Below, in pieces: positions 1-8,225 of a stretch of DNA of 26,576 nt (its first letter is position 1; each line of letters starts with the position of its first letter). The notes under the pieces were generated by a model. That model searched no databases, was not told the origin of the DNA, and was given only the letters and a program-made list of their open reading frames with translations. The translations under genes were made by a program, and so were the position numbers. Source of the DNA: Candidatus Helarchaeota archaeon. Its GTDB lineage: Archaea; Asgardarchaeota; Lokiarchaeia; Helarchaeales; HEL-GB-A. The stretch covers positions 1 through 26,576 of the forward strand of contig JABXJT010000065.1 of assembly GCA_013375455.1 (NCBI GenBank), read 5' to 3'.

Positions 1-225
1 TGATTCATCCAGCCGAACTGAAATACTTTTTGCTGCTTGGTCCTCTACATCCTCAAAACTAAGTTCATACGCCTTCCAATCATCCATTAAACGCATTGCC
101 GTAAAGGTATTTTCCGCCAAGGGGATAAATTTCTTAGCGTAAAAGGTATCGGGAATTTCTCGCAACACCTCTCCCCTCTTTCTCAACTTTAGCTCCTTCA
201 ATTCATAACCTTCCAAAGGTTTCAC
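1..225 (-). CDS. Partial paralogous protein of unknown family (N-terminus only)
   Basis: This is the first 75 codons of a gene that runs off the left edge of the window. I do not recognise the family. The reading starts at a GTG at position 225 and aligns without gaps to the N-terminus of the protein at 16105-17349: both share the segments GYE-x-x-ELKLR-x-RGEVLREIPD, FIPLAEN, RLMDDWK and LDES. The matching gene also has a GTG at this place, which supports the chosen start. It lies 81 bp downstream of the related gene at 307-1464 on the same strand, so the two may be co-transcribed tandem copies. The family match is firm. The function is unknown. Confidence 0.8.
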   Translation of the reverse strand, partial: MKPLEGYELKELKLRKRGEVLREIPDTFYAKKFIPLAENTFTAMRLMDDWKAYELSFEDVEDQAAKSISVRLDES

Positions 226-306
226 TCTCTCATTAATAGTTATCGTAATAGGATAATGATTTCAATTAAGTATTTTCCTAAAATTCAGATAAAAATTTCT
301 TCGATT

Positions 307-1464
307 TCATTCAAATCTTGTCTTTCGTCCGATTCCTCGTGAAATAATTTTTTGGGAATCTATTTTTTCTTCTAGGGGTGTCTCATGGGTCACATCCAAG
401 AACATACCTTCAAGCATCTCCTCTATGTCTAATCCCAAATCTTCTAATCGTATCCAGCCTTCGGAATATTTCCAATCGAAGGCCTCATTTTTATAAGTTG
501 CTTTGTCTTTTAAGTTCGGGGGAACTGCGGTCATGGTTTGTAATGGCTTGGGAATTCCTGTTGTAGTCGTAAATGATACATAGGCAGAGTGATAGAATTC
601 AGGAAAGTTGTCCTTTAGGCCTTGACCTATTTCTTTGTCTACCCCAATTAAATATAATTTATGTCCTGTGAAAAGCCCATTAACTCTCAATTGCCAGCCT
701 AAGCGGCCCATTAAAATGATGGTGGCGATTAACGGAGGCCATGGAGTATATCCCATCCACGCATCGGGGAGCCCATAAATCTGTTTTGCGCTGATTCCAT
801 CATAGATGGCAGAGAACGCTTCCCAAGAGCTAGCCTCGAAGGCCACACTCACTCCAGCGCTCAGCCAGACCTGACATACCACGAAAGAGGCGCTGGCCCA
901 TTGCGGAGTTCGTTCGTTCCGAACGTCTTTAAGTATATCCATTACTCGATGACCAGATTTATTCATATTCAAATGAAATTTTTTAGGAATTTCTTTCAGT
1001 TTATAACCCAGTTTTTGGTGGCGGCGTTCGAGCAGCTCATCCTCAGAATCAATTATCCACCAATCAACGGGAATTCCGTCCTCTACATGCCCATTTAAAA
1101 TAAAAAGGATTTCTTCCAGTTCATCATTAAGAACGAAATATGAAATATCACAGGATTCCCCATAGAGTAATTTCATTGATCCTTGTTGGAGATCAGCCCG
1201 AATACAGCCCAGAGGCGGAAACAAGGGATACGTAAGGACCTTTTCAGGATTCTTAATGGTTCCTTCCATCGTTTCTTTCGCGGTTAGAATGGTCTCATCC
1301 AGATGAAGCTTCATTGTTGGATATAGAGTATTCTGACCCCAATCTAGGACTTTATCAAAAACCTCCCAGCCCATCTCTTTAAACATCCGCCAGAGATGGC
1401 GCCCTAAAGGCCAAAATGCTTTAGTAACGAATGTATCTGGAATATCAGCGTAGGTATGACTCAA
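307..1464 (-). CDS. Unknown-family paralog, 385 aa
   Basis: The protein is a divergent full-length relative of the one at 16105-17349. Shared landmarks along the chain are IPD near the start, LDE[ST]I, YG-x-S-x-DISF/Y, RRH-x-KLG, DI/VRNE-[KR]-TPQW, a W-containing segment before YDG/WDG, PPL/I, P-x-QT, a DLGL block and D[VI]THE near the end. No transmembrane segment, signal peptide or known catalytic motif is evident. It lacks the roughly 20-residue N-terminal segment (GYE...RGEVLR) of its relatives. The start used is a TTG at 1464; no ATG or GTG exists in frame between it and the adjoining AT-rich promoter region, so the short N-terminus seems real. It is transcribed away from atwA. Function is unknown, and neighbourhood with atwA is the only clue. 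Confidence 0.8.
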   Translation of the reverse strand: MSHTYADIPDTFVTKAFWPLGRHLWRMFKEMGWEVFDKVLDWGQNTLYPTMKLHLDETILTAKETMEGTIKNPEKVLTYPLFPPLGCIRADLQQGSMKLLYGESCDISYFVLNDELEEILFILNGHVEDGIPVDWWIIDSEDELLERRHQKLGYKLKEIPKKFHLNMNKSGHRVMDILKDVRNERTPQWASASFVVCQVWLSAGVSVAFEASSWEAFSAIYDGISAKQIYGLPDAWMGYTPWPPLIATIILMGRLGWQLRVNGLFTGHKLYLIGVDKEIGQGLKDNFPEFYHSAYVSFTTTTGIPKPLQTMTAVPPNLKDKATYKNEAFDWKYSEGWIRLEDLGLDIEEMLEGMFLDVTHETPLEEKIDSQKIISRGIGRKTRFE

Positions 1465-1584
1465 AAAAATCCCCGTATTGAGAAGACATCGAAAAATAAC
1501 CCAATATAGATTATAAAACCGATATATTTTTTAAAGATATCCTAGAAAATTAACCTGAAGACGTTATAAAAAGAGTGGAGCGAA
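1465..1584. promoter_or_regulatory. Divergent promoter region between unknown-family gene and atwA
   Basis: This 120-bp AT-rich gap separates two outward-reading genes. A TATA-like stretch near 1511-1518 (reading TTTATAAT on the minus strand) sits about 47 bases upstream of the leftward start. A second, TATATTTTTTA near 1523-1533, lies about 55 bases before the atwA ATG. A GGAG ribosome-binding site at 1577-1580 is four bases from the atwA start. Box assignments are by eye. Confidence 0.45.
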
Positions 1585-3204
1585 ATGGCATCAGAGGAAA
1601 ATTATTTTGTGAAGGTTGAGAATATCAGCAAGGAGTTCAGACGAGGAACCTATGCAATCCGAGATATTTCCTTTATCTTACGAGAGGGTCATAGTTTTGG
1701 AATTCTGGGAAAATCCGGATCAGGCAAATCCGTGTTGATGCACGCGTTGCGCGGCACGAAAGGGTTTGATCCAACGCATGGGAAAGTGTTTTATCGCGTT
1801 GCGCATTGTGGATCATGTAACTGGATTGAATATCCAAGTAAAGCTAGTGATCCCTGCCCAAAATGTCGGGGTCCTATGACTCTGAAAATTGTAGATTTAT
1901 GGGAGGAAGAAGCGAAGGGGTCAGAGATCTATCATTCGATTTACCACCGGGTTTCAATCATGCTCCAACGAACGTTTGCATTGTTTGGAGAGTATCCAGT
2001 AGTGGTAAACATTCAGAACATTCTGGCGAAAGCAGGTGTAGCTGAGAAAAAGAAACAGGGTCGAGCACTGCGAATCTTATCGCAAGTCAAGCTTACCCAT
2101 CGCGCGCTGCATCTTGCTCGCGACCTCTCGGGAGGGGAAAAGCAACGAGCGGTGTTTGCTATGAGTTTAGCCAAGAATCCACTATTATTTCTTGCTGATG
2201 AGCCGACAGGGACCCTCGATCCGATAACCGCGGAAGCTGTCCATAATATAATGAAGAAAACCGTGAAAACAGGAAATCTCTCGCTCATCGTGACCTCACA
2301 TTGGCCTCATGCGGTTGCTGAACTCTCCGATGAAGCCATTCTGCTCGAGCGGGGGGTAATTACAGCCCGAGGTGACCCGAATGACGTTGCCAAAACGTTC
2401 ATGGATCAAATTGAAGAAGTTCATTATGAAAGCAAGATAATCGACCATCCTTTAATTAAATTAGAGGAATGCGTCAAATGGTATTATACGTTTGACCGTG
2501 GAATCATTAAGGCGGTAAACGGCGTATCTTTCATTATTAATGAAGGGGAGATTTTTGGATTGGTTGGAGTCTCAGGCTCGGGAAAAACTTCATTATCTCA
2601 CATGCTCATTGGGTTACGCCCCATTACTAAAGGGAAGATATATATTCGTATTGGGGACGATTGGATTGATATGAGCATCCCCGGACCAGGTGAACGTGGT
2701 CGGGCAACGCGGTACATGTCCATCCTTCACCAGGAATACTGTCTCTACCCACATCGCACGGTCCTCGAGAATTTAACAGGGGCCATTCGCGCACGGGTTC
2801 CAGAAGAAATGAAAACAAAAAAAGCATATGACGTGCTTTATGCCGTGAATTTTACGAGCGAGGAAATTGATAGCATCCTTTACAAGTTCCCTGATGACAT
2901 CAGCGAAGGCGAACGCCACCGGGTTGCGATTGCACGTGTCCTAATCAGAGAACCAAAAATTGTCCTCTTGGATGAGCCAACTGGCACGGCGGATCCACTC
3001 ACGCGCATGGAAATTGTTCGATCCATCCACAAATCACGAGAAGACCTAGAACAAACGTATCTCATCGTTTCTCACGACATAGATTTTATTCTAGACGTCT
3101 GCGACCGAGCAGCGTTGATGCGAGCTGGAAAAATCGTCATCGTGGGAAAACCAGCGGATGTAATCCAAACAATGCGAGAACAGGAAAAAGCAATGACTGC
3201 TTAA
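1585..3204 (+). CDS. atwA: MCR activation component A2 (AtwA), twin ABC ATPase
   Basis: A soluble ATPase with two fused ABC domains and no membrane segment. The first domain has Walker A GKSGSGKS near residues 42-49, signature LSGGEKQR and Walker B LLFLADEPTG. The second has Walker A GVSGSGKT near 328-335, signature ISEGERHR and Walker B IVLLDEPTG. A zinc-ribbon-like insert with two CxxC pairs (CGSC and CPKC, about residues 75-96) follows the first Walker A; this insert and the 539-residue length are typical of AtwA. In methanogens component A2 supplies ATP-dependent help in reducing MCR to its active Ni(I) state. The mmp7, mmp17 and mmp15 genes a short distance away fit that role. An ABC transporter ATPase is less likely because no permease is adjacent. 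Confidence 0.9.
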   Translation: MASEENYFVKVENISKEFRRGTYAIRDISFILREGHSFGILGKSGSGKSVLMHALRGTKGFDPTHGKVFYRVAHCGSCNWIEYPSKASDPCPKCRGPMTLKIVDLWEEEAKGSEIYHSIYHRVSIMLQRTFALFGEYPVVVNIQNILAKAGVAEKKKQGRALRILSQVKLTHRALHLARDLSGGEKQRAVFAMSLAKNPLLFLADEPTGTLDPITAEAVHNIMKKTVKTGNLSLIVTSHWPHAVAELSDEAILLERGVITARGDPNDVAKTFMDQIEEVHYESKIIDHPLIKLEECVKWYYTFDRGIIKAVNGVSFIINEGEIFGLVGVSGSGKTSLSHMLIGLRPITKGKIYIRIGDDWIDMSIPGPGERGRATRYMSILHQEYCLYPHRTVLENLTGAIRARVPEEMKTKKAYDVLYAVNFTSEEIDSILYKFPDDISEGERHRVAIARVLIREPKIVLLDEPTGTADPLTRMEIVRSIHKSREDLEQTYLIVSHDIDFILDVCDRAALMRAGKIVIVGKPADVIQTMREQEKAMTA

Positions 3205-3205
3205 A

Positions 3206-3217
3206 CCCCCTTTTTTT
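3206..3217 (+). terminator. Possible T-tract terminator after atwA
   Basis: A C5 run followed by T7 lies immediately after the atwA stop codon. Archaeal transcription often ends in such U-rich tracts. The next gene begins only a few bases later, so read-through is possible and the call is tentative. Confidence 0.3.
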
Positions 3218-3220
3218 GGT

Positions 3221-3532
3221 GTGAATGTTCTGAATGACGACTTTTTAATTGAAATGGTAGAATCGCTCATTATTTCCGAATTCGAAGAGAACGACTATTT
3301 AATTATAGACCAACAGGTCATTGATGTCGATATCTCTCCTGATGAGTTGAAAAAAGTCTTGGAACGGGTCCTCAAATCCAAAAGTCAATCCCTCAAGGAT
3401 AAGATTGCACTCGTTTTACGAGAAGGACGTCAAGATTTACTCAATACGGTTTTTAAACGGGCGAAAAAACGGCACAAAACGAGAATGGCACTTCGCTTCA
3501 TCATGTTTGAACAGGATGAAATGGGGGAGTAG
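3221..3532 (+). CDS. Uncharacterised 103-aa acidic/basic protein downstream of atwA
   Basis: I do not recognise this gene. It opens with GTG at 3221, 16 bases after the atwA stop, and reads in the same direction, so co-transcription with atwA is likely unless the intervening T-tract terminates. The first half is rich in Asp and Glu and the second half is lysine/arginine-rich and helical in character (LKKVLERVLKSK, RAKKRHKTR). It has no cysteines, no membrane segment and no catalytic motif I can name. The charge split would suit a small partner or adaptor protein, but that is inference. Coding confidence rests on the close packing with both neighbours. Confidence 0.6.
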   Translation: MNVLNDDFLIEMVESLIISEFEENDYLIIDQQVIDVDISPDELKKVLERVLKSKSQSLKDKIALVLREGRQDLLNTVFKRAKKRHKTRMALRFIMFEQDEMGE

Positions 3533-3552
3533 TTCTCCTGAATACCATTGAT

Positions 3553-4347
3553 TTGATAATAGAATGCGCGAAAATCCCATCATTTAGTTCCTATGAAGAT
3601 CGAATACATCCGTTTATAGAGGAAATCGCTGGAAAGGTAGAAAATGCCAAGCTTATTAAAGTACCTGACAAAAACATTATAATTCAGGTACCAGGGAAAC
3701 GAAATGTTAGGCCTGTTGCTCTAACTGCACATTTGGACAAAATTGATCATTTTGGAACATCTATCCAACCACTTTTACCAATCAAGAGGCATCCAACTCA
3801 TCTAGAAGGGCAGCTTGATGATTCTGTCGGGCTTGGAATATGTCTAAGCCTTATGTTACAAAGCATGGAAAATGATTTTCCTCCTCTCGATATTTTCTTC
3901 TCTGAAATGGAAGAGGATTTTGGGTTAGGCGCTAAAAAAATTGCTAACTACGTAACTCAAGAGCTCCCGCTGCCATCCTTGATTATAACAATAGATACCA
4001 CGCCATCTTTTGGAGAAAATGAGGGGATTGCGCTTTATTGTAATCATTGGGAACTCAATTACCTTACTCCATCAAGGAAATTAATAAGCAAGACCGCGTA
4101 TTTACAAAACTATTTTCTGAAAATTCATCCTGAATTAAAAGTTGAAAACGCCATGAATGATTACGTGCGTTATGGAAAATTCTTTAATGAAAATAGAACT
4201 ATTCCAATTCCTTCTTTAGCTATAGAACCCGCAATCCATCCGATTCATCAAATTGGAGAAAATGTCTTCATAAGCGATATTGAAAAGGTAGTTACAATTC
4301 TAAAATCCTTTTTAACAACCTTTAAGCCAGATTTAATGTGGGAATAA
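3553..4347 (+). CDS. Compact M20/M42-family metallopeptidase-like protein
   Basis: The 264-residue product carries the ordered metal-ligand pattern of the co-catalytic M20/M42 metallopeptidases: H60-x-D62 in TAHLDKID, the bridging aspartate in GQLDDSVG (89-90), the glutamate pair in SEMEED (118-121), an aspartate at 148 in ITIDTT, and a late histidine in the PAIHPIHQIGENV region. It therefore probably hydrolyses peptide or amide bonds using two metal ions in the cytoplasm. It is short compared with usual M42 aminopeptidases of about 350 residues, suggesting a reduced or missing oligomerisation domain. The start is uncertain: TTG at 3553 is used, but in-frame codons upstream (such as CTG at 3538) would add a few residues. 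Substrate unknown. Confidence 0.75.
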   Translation: MIIECAKIPSFSSYEDRIHPFIEEIAGKVENAKLIKVPDKNIIIQVPGKRNVRPVALTAHLDKIDHFGTSIQPLLPIKRHPTHLEGQLDDSVGLGICLSLMLQSMENDFPPLDIFFSEMEEDFGLGAKKIANYVTQELPLPSLIITIDTTPSFGENEGIALYCNHWELNYLTPSRKLISKTAYLQNYFLKIHPELKVENAMNDYVRYGKFFNENRTIPIPSLAIEPAIHPIHQIGENVFISDIEKVVTILKSFLTTFKPDLMWE

Positions 4348-4411
4348 TTGCCTTAATTCTTAAATTTCCATTTTCGATTGTAAATTTAACTGATTTGAAG
4401 GAGTGTAGAAA

Positions 4412-4549
4412 ATGGCAAGATGGCGCTGCAGAATTTGTGGTTATGTCTATGACGAAGAGAAGCAAGGTACTCCTTTTGAACAACTCTCAGAATTCTGGAG
4501 ATGCCCCAAGTGTAACGCACCTAAGGATAAATTTGTTAAAATACCTTAA
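4412..4549 (+). CDS. Rubredoxin, 45 aa
   Basis: A very small gene coding for a complete rubredoxin. The two iron-binding loops are C6-x-x-C9-G-Y and C31-P-x-C34, with the usual aromatic residues W4, Y11, Y13, F28 and W29 around them. Such proteins carry single electrons at low potential through one Fe(Cys)4 centre. The ATG at 4412 is preceded by a strong GAAGGAG site about seven bases upstream. The stop codon overlaps the stop of the converging mmp7 gene by four bases. Rubredoxins serve oxidative-stress reductases and other redox enzymes in anaerobes. Its place beside MCR-activation genes suggests, without proving, a role as electron donor there. Confidence 0.92.
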   Translation: MARWRCRICGYVYDEEKQGTPFEQLSEFWRCPKCNAPKDKFVKIP

Positions 4550-5475
4550 TCGTTTCTCTTTTTTATTTGTGATTGAGCGAGAAATTTAATTAGAATATAA
4601 TCTCTAAAATTTGATTGCGTTACTTCCGCTATTTCATCCAGGCGGTAGTCCCCAATTTGGATAGATGCCATCTCTTCGTGAAATTGCGCGTAAGGTAATT
4701 TAACACGCAGCCCTTGAAGTTTTGGTACGATCGGGGTTGGAGAATAAACATTTTTGATTGCAGGCACTTGACGTATGATTTCTTCTTTGACCGCGAAAGA
4801 TGGTAAAAGGGGCGGATCACGTTCAAGGAGTTTTCGCCGTTTTTGAATTGCATCTCCAACGGCATTGCCAATTTCTCTGAGTTTATCTAATTCTTCTAGT
4901 CGTCTAAAGCGATAGGGAAGGCGGCCAATTTTAGATATATAGTATTCTGCATGGGGAACGGATTCCATTTCTGGGCCACCCGTGACAACGACAGGAATCG
5001 TGAGGTCCCTGTAGAGTTTCCACTTATGTTCTTTAAGACAACGAACAAAATTTCCAAAAACAAAGATGGCTGCATCGTGCTCTTCGATGATATTTTTTTC
5101 AAGGGTCGAGATTTGGGCGGTCCGTTGTCCAACTCCCCTTCCCAATCCGATCATATTCGTCTTCGCGCCCATCCGACGCATGAATTCTGAGATGTCGCAT
5201 AAAACATGAGGTAAGTGATGTCGCGCTATCGTCGGAGCTATAACCCCAATTTCGATTCCTAACAAGGGTTGAGGGCGTAACCCCCCTCGCAATTGCAATA
5301 CCATGTGCCGAACTAAGGGCACATCAGCAGTTTGTGGGATAGTAAAAGTTATCGTGCTTTCCGAAGCGAGGATTTTTTTCTGAACGATCCATCCACCTAA
5401 ATCCTCAATCAATTCCACGAGGAGTTCGTTTTTATGGGCACCCCCTTCGAAGATGAACGACTCCGCACTCATCAC
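4546..5475 (-). CDS. mmp7: Methanogenesis marker protein 7
   Basis: This 309-residue protein matches what I recall of the Mmp7 family in length, in the stretch [15 protein letters not shown] and in the following VFGNF-V-x-C-L and VVVTGGPE blocks. Mmp7 has been found with Mmp3, Mmp17, McrC and component A2 in the complex that activates MCR in methanogens; it is thought to help relay electrons or hold metalloclusters. It is the last of three minus-strand genes, mmp15-mmp17-mmp7. The frame opens at GTG 5475, followed directly by ATG 5472; the ATG overlaps the mmp17 stop as TGATG, which favours translational coupling and the ATG start. The assignment is from family memory, not a search. Confidence 0.82.
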   Translation of the reverse strand: MMSAESFIFEGGAHKNELLVELIEDLGGWIVQKKILASESTITFTIPQTADVPLVRHMVLQLRGGLRPQPLLGIEIGVIAPTIARHHLPHVLCDISEFMRRMGAKTNMIGLGRGVGQRTAQISTLEKNIIEEHDAAIFVFGNFVRCLKEHKWKLYRDLTIPVVVTGGPEMESVPHAEYYISKIGRLPYRFRRLEELDKLREIGNAVGDAIQKRRKLLERDPPLLPSFAVKEEIIRQVPAIKNVYSPTPIVPKLQGLRVKLPYAQFHEEMASIQIGDYRLDEIAEVTQSNFRDYILIKFLAQSQIKKRND

Positions 5476-6164
5476 TTGAGACTCTCCTGGAATTCATGCG
5501 TTTTCCATGGCGTGACTCGTTTATCTATTTTCTTTGGTTCTTGCCTGAGCTTTTTAAGATGTTCTTCTGGTATCTGTATTGGTGGAGTTTCTAAGGCGTT
5601 CCTAGCTTCTTCAATCCATTTTGGCTCTATCGGGTTTTCAGATGCAATTACAGTTATGCGTCCTTTTTCAATATCGCTCTTCCTCACCCGAAAGCCTTCG
5701 GGGATGATGCGATTTAACGCATCGAGGATTTTATTCATTATCCGATCTTTTGGGTTGACCGCGACCATTAGCTCTAATTCTTCGGGAGTAACATACCCCT
5801 CGGGAATGATGAGGTTCCAACGATCGAGTTGCGTGATATTCTCGCGCCCGAATTCAGACCAAAGAAGTTTTAATAGGTCAGGGGCATAATTTTCATCTTC
5901 TATAACGACGTGAATCCCCTCGTCCTCTATGGATACTGAGGCGATATCAGAAACACGCATTGGTGCGTCAATCAAACTCAAAATCCCTGTGATATAAAAG
6001 AAAGGTTTTTCGATATCAATTAATATACGAATTGACTGTAAGGCTCCCGCAATTCCCAAATCTGTGAAGACATGGTCTGCAATAATCTTATAAGAAATAA
6101 CCCCAAAATTGTAAGGATCCGCACGGTCCAGGTTCTCGACAAACACCTTTTCTGCCATTCTCAT
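5472..6164 (-). CDS. mmp17: Methanogenesis marker protein 17
   Basis: A 230-residue soluble protein with no membrane segment. I assign Mmp17 from the overall sequence character (VEN-x-D-x-ADPYNFGV near the N-terminus, VIEDENYAPDLLKLLW in the middle, and NRIIPEGFRVRKS later) and from its position between mmp15 and mmp7. Mmp17 belongs to the MCR-activation assembly of methanogens. The protein appears somewhat longer than usual, with a proline/lysine-rich C-terminal tail. Two ATGs (6164 and 6158) could serve as start; one lies two bases from the upstream mmp15 stop. The genes overlap or abut, so one transcript is likely. Function in detail is unsettled for the whole family. Confidence 0.78.
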   Translation of the reverse strand: MRMAEKVFVENLDRADPYNFGVISYKIIADHVFTDLGIAGALQSIRILIDIEKPFFYITGILSLIDAPMRVSDIASVSIEDEGIHVVIEDENYAPDLLKLLWSEFGRENITQLDRWNLIIPEGYVTPEELELMVAVNPKDRIMNKILDALNRIIPEGFRVRKSDIEKGRITVIASENPIEPKWIEEARNALETPPIQIPEEHLKKLRQEPKKIDKRVTPWKTHEFQESLK

Positions 6165-6165
6165 C

Positions 6166-7413
6166 TCACTTTATAATCATACCGGAACAAAGAAGCGCGG
6201 CTCCTACAGCTCCAGCAAAGGGTGAATGTTTCGGAACTGTAATATCGCGACCTAACACGTCTTTCATTTGTTGGACAAGCCCTTTTAAAAGAGAAGTTCC
6301 ACCAACTTCGATGACCGGATCTCTTAGGTCTATTTCTTGTAATTGCTGTGTGAAAACTTGTTCTGCAACGCTACGGCAAGCTGCTGCTGCTACATCCGCC
6401 TTATCAAAACCCTCCGCAAGTTTAGAAACCATATCCTGAATTCCGAATATGCTACAGTAACTATCAAGAATGGCTTTTTCTGGGGTTCCTTTCGTTGCAA
6501 GTTCCCCAAATTCCAATATAGGTAACCCCAATCTCGCGGCAGCCAACTCCAAAAAACGGCCCGAACTCCCAGCACAAATCCCTCCAACTGTAAACGCATC
6601 AGGGATTCCATTCAATAGCGTAATGACCTTGTTATCAAGACCACCAATATCAATGACAGTAGCCTCCCCTTTCTGCCGATCCGCCAGAAATACTGCCCCT
6701 TTCGAATTCACGGTAAGTTCCTCCTGCACGAGATCCGTCTTAAATTCCTTACCGATAATGAATCGGCCGTACCCCGTGACGCCAGTAGCCTCCATTTGGC
6801 TTATCTTCATTTTAACGTCCCCTAATGCCTCTTCAGTGACTTTTTTTGCAGTCTCAGCAATTGCGTGAGTCGGATGCCATCCTATCCCAATGATTTCATT
6901 ATCTTGCATGACCACGGCTTTCGTGGTTGAACTCCCAGAATCAATACCTAAAGTAATCCCTTCCTGCTTCTGTCTTGCTAGGAGCGCCTTTCGCTTGACA
7001 ACAGTGGCCAGGGCTTCCAATCGGATTACTAATTCACTCGTTTTTGGATGCTCCGTGAAGGCATACATTATTACGGGGAGATCGGAGTACTGTTGAATGT
7101 AGCGCCTGATCTCATGACGAACCAATGCACCTTCAGCACACCGAAAACAGGAGATGATGAAAGCAGCATCAGCATCGGAAATTTTTTGCGCAATTGCGAC
7201 CGCTCGGGCAATCATTAACTTTAAATTGGCACTATCGACCTTTAATCCGAATTCTCCCGAGGTTTTTTGAATGAATTCTAAATCTACCTCGGGGTAGACC
7301 AATTTTGCACCCACAATTTCCGCGGCTTTGACTAATTCATGCTGAATGCCGCTCCATTCGCTTCCACAACTCAGCTGCGCAATTCTTATTTCGGGCATAA
7401 CGATTCTATTCAC
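6166..7413 (-). CDS. mmp15: Methanogenesis marker protein 15 (BadF/HgdC-type ATPase)
   Basis: The C-terminal two-thirds is an ASKHA-fold ATPase of the 2-hydroxyacyl-CoA dehydratase activator type: phosphate loop DSGSSTTK at 158-165, VIDIGG near 254-258, and cysteines C280 (GGICAGSSGRF) and C320 (DSYCSIF) at the positions that bind an inter-subunit [4Fe-4S] cluster in HgdC. About 150 residues precede this and hold further cysteines C16, C89 and C92, an arrangement typical of Mmp15. Such proteins use ATP to drive low-potential electron transfer, which suits nickel cofactor reduction in MCR. It is first in the mmp15-mmp17-mmp7 run. The frame starts at GTG 7413, but ATG 7398 (MPEIRIAQLSCG) is equally plausible. 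Confidence 0.88.
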   Translation of the reverse strand: MNRIVMPEIRIAQLSCGSEWSGIQHELVKAAEIVGAKLVYPEVDLEFIQKTSGEFGLKVDSANLKLMIARAVAIAQKISDADAAFIISCFRCAEGALVRHEIRRYIQQYSDLPVIMYAFTEHPKTSELVIRLEALATVVKRKALLARQKQEGITLGIDSGSSTTKAVVMQDNEIIGIGWHPTHAIAETAKKVTEEALGDVKMKISQMEATGVTGYGRFIIGKEFKTDLVQEELTVNSKGAVFLADRQKGEATVIDIGGLDNKVITLLNGIPDAFTVGGICAGSSGRFLELAAARLGLPILEFGELATKGTPEKAILDSYCSIFGIQDMVSKLAEGFDKADVAAAACRSVAEQVFTQQLQEIDLRDPVIEVGGTSLLKGLVQQMKDVLGRDITVPKHSPFAGAVGAALLCSGMIIK

Positions 7414-7481
7414 TTATCTTTATAGGTAGAATTTACAACCTTTGAAATAAAATTTTTCTATTGATTTTCTAACCATTAAAT
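7414..7481. promoter_or_regulatory. Short divergent promoter gap, mmp15 / endonuclease III
   Basis: Only 68 bases separate these outward-reading genes, so both promoters must lie here or overlap coding sequence. The region is AT-rich (AAATAAAATTTTT at about 7445). I cannot assign individual boxes with certainty. Confidence 0.35.
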
Positions 7482-8186
7482 GTGGCGAAAAACTACTCAA
7501 AAATGCTGGAAATTATTGAGCGGGAAATGGATATCGCCCAGCACGTAAAGAACTGGAAGCGCTTGTCTCCCTTCGAATCGTTAATACGCACGATTCTATC
7601 ACAAAATACCACGGATAAAAATTCGTTCGCTGCATTTGAGAATTTAGCCTCTAAATTTGAGGTGACACCTGAGGGTTTGGTAAAGGTAGATCAAAGTGAG
7701 ATTCAAGATGCCATCCGAATTGCTGGGCTACATAATCAAAAAAGCAAGCGAATCAAGGAAATCTCTCAGATAATTATTTCAGATTGGAATTCGGATTTTT
7801 CATTCATTTATGAGGCTCCACTTGAGGAAGCTCGCAAAAAGTTAATGGACCTTCCCGGGATTGGGAATAAAACGGCGGATGTAGTCCTTAATTTCGTAGC
7901 GCAACGCCCCATCTTACCCGTGGATACGCACATTACCCGCATTTCCAAGCGAATTGGACTTGTCCCCCAAAAAGCCAAGTACGATGAGATCCGTGAGGCT
8001 ATCGAGGCATTAATCCCTGAAGACAAAATCTTTACCATTCACGTTTCATTAATTTTTTTTGGGCGAAAGGTGTGTAAAGCCATCAATCCCCAATGTCCCA
8101 CGTGCCCCTTGACTCATCTTTGTCCTAAACTAATTGTTAAAAAGAAAAAGGGCAAAACAGTAAAAAAGATAAAAATGAAGAAATAA
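7482..8186 (+). CDS. nth: Endonuclease III family DNA glycosylase/AP lyase
   Basis: A base-excision repair enzyme that removes oxidised pyrimidines and cuts at the abasic site. The 234-residue chain has a helix-hairpin-helix LPGIGNKTADVV with catalytic Lys130, the conserved Asp148 in VDTHI, and a C-terminal [4Fe-4S] loop with C198, C205, C208 and C214 spaced C-x6-C-x2-C-x5-C. All key residues are present. A lysine-rich tail (KKKKGKTVKKIKMKK) follows the cluster loop and may add DNA affinity. The start is GTG at 7482; an ATG at 7503 would remove seven residues. It diverges from mmp15 and is probably unrelated to the MCR genes. Confidence 0.93.
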   Translation: MAKNYSKMLEIIEREMDIAQHVKNWKRLSPFESLIRTILSQNTTDKNSFAAFENLASKFEVTPEGLVKVDQSEIQDAIRIAGLHNQKSKRIKEISQIIISDWNSDFSFIYEAPLEEARKKLMDLPGIGNKTADVVLNFVAQRPILPVDTHITRISKRIGLVPQKAKYDEIREAIEALIPEDKIFTIHVSLIFFGRKVCKAINPQCPTCPLTHLCPKLIVKKKKGKTVKKIKMKK

Positions 8187-8225
8187 TGACAACGATGACC
8201 AAGAAATTTCTAAGGTGCTAGAAGA

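Noticed and set aside
1564..1572. TTATAAAAA just before atwA as its TATA box
   Set aside because: It is only 13 bases from the ATG; a start site 25 bases downstream would fall inside the gene.
1585..3204. atwA product as an ordinary ABC transporter ATPase
   Set aside because: Twin fused ATPase domains, a zinc-ribbon-like insert in the first domain, no permease gene nearby and adjacent mmp genes all favour component A2.
4338..4589. A longer open frame overlapping the rubredoxin gene
   Set aside because: The 45-codon frame at 4412 has a complete rubredoxin motif set and a good ribosome-binding site; the longer frame has no motif.
5434..5889. A 151-codon open frame on the plus strand opposite mmp17/mmp7
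   Set aside because: It is antisense to well-supported mmp genes, has serine/phenylalanine-rich composition typical of shadow frames and no recognisable motif.
6470..6868. A 132-codon plus-strand frame opposite mmp15
   Set aside because: It mirrors the conserved ATPase domain of mmp15 on the other strand; composition is that of a complementary frame.
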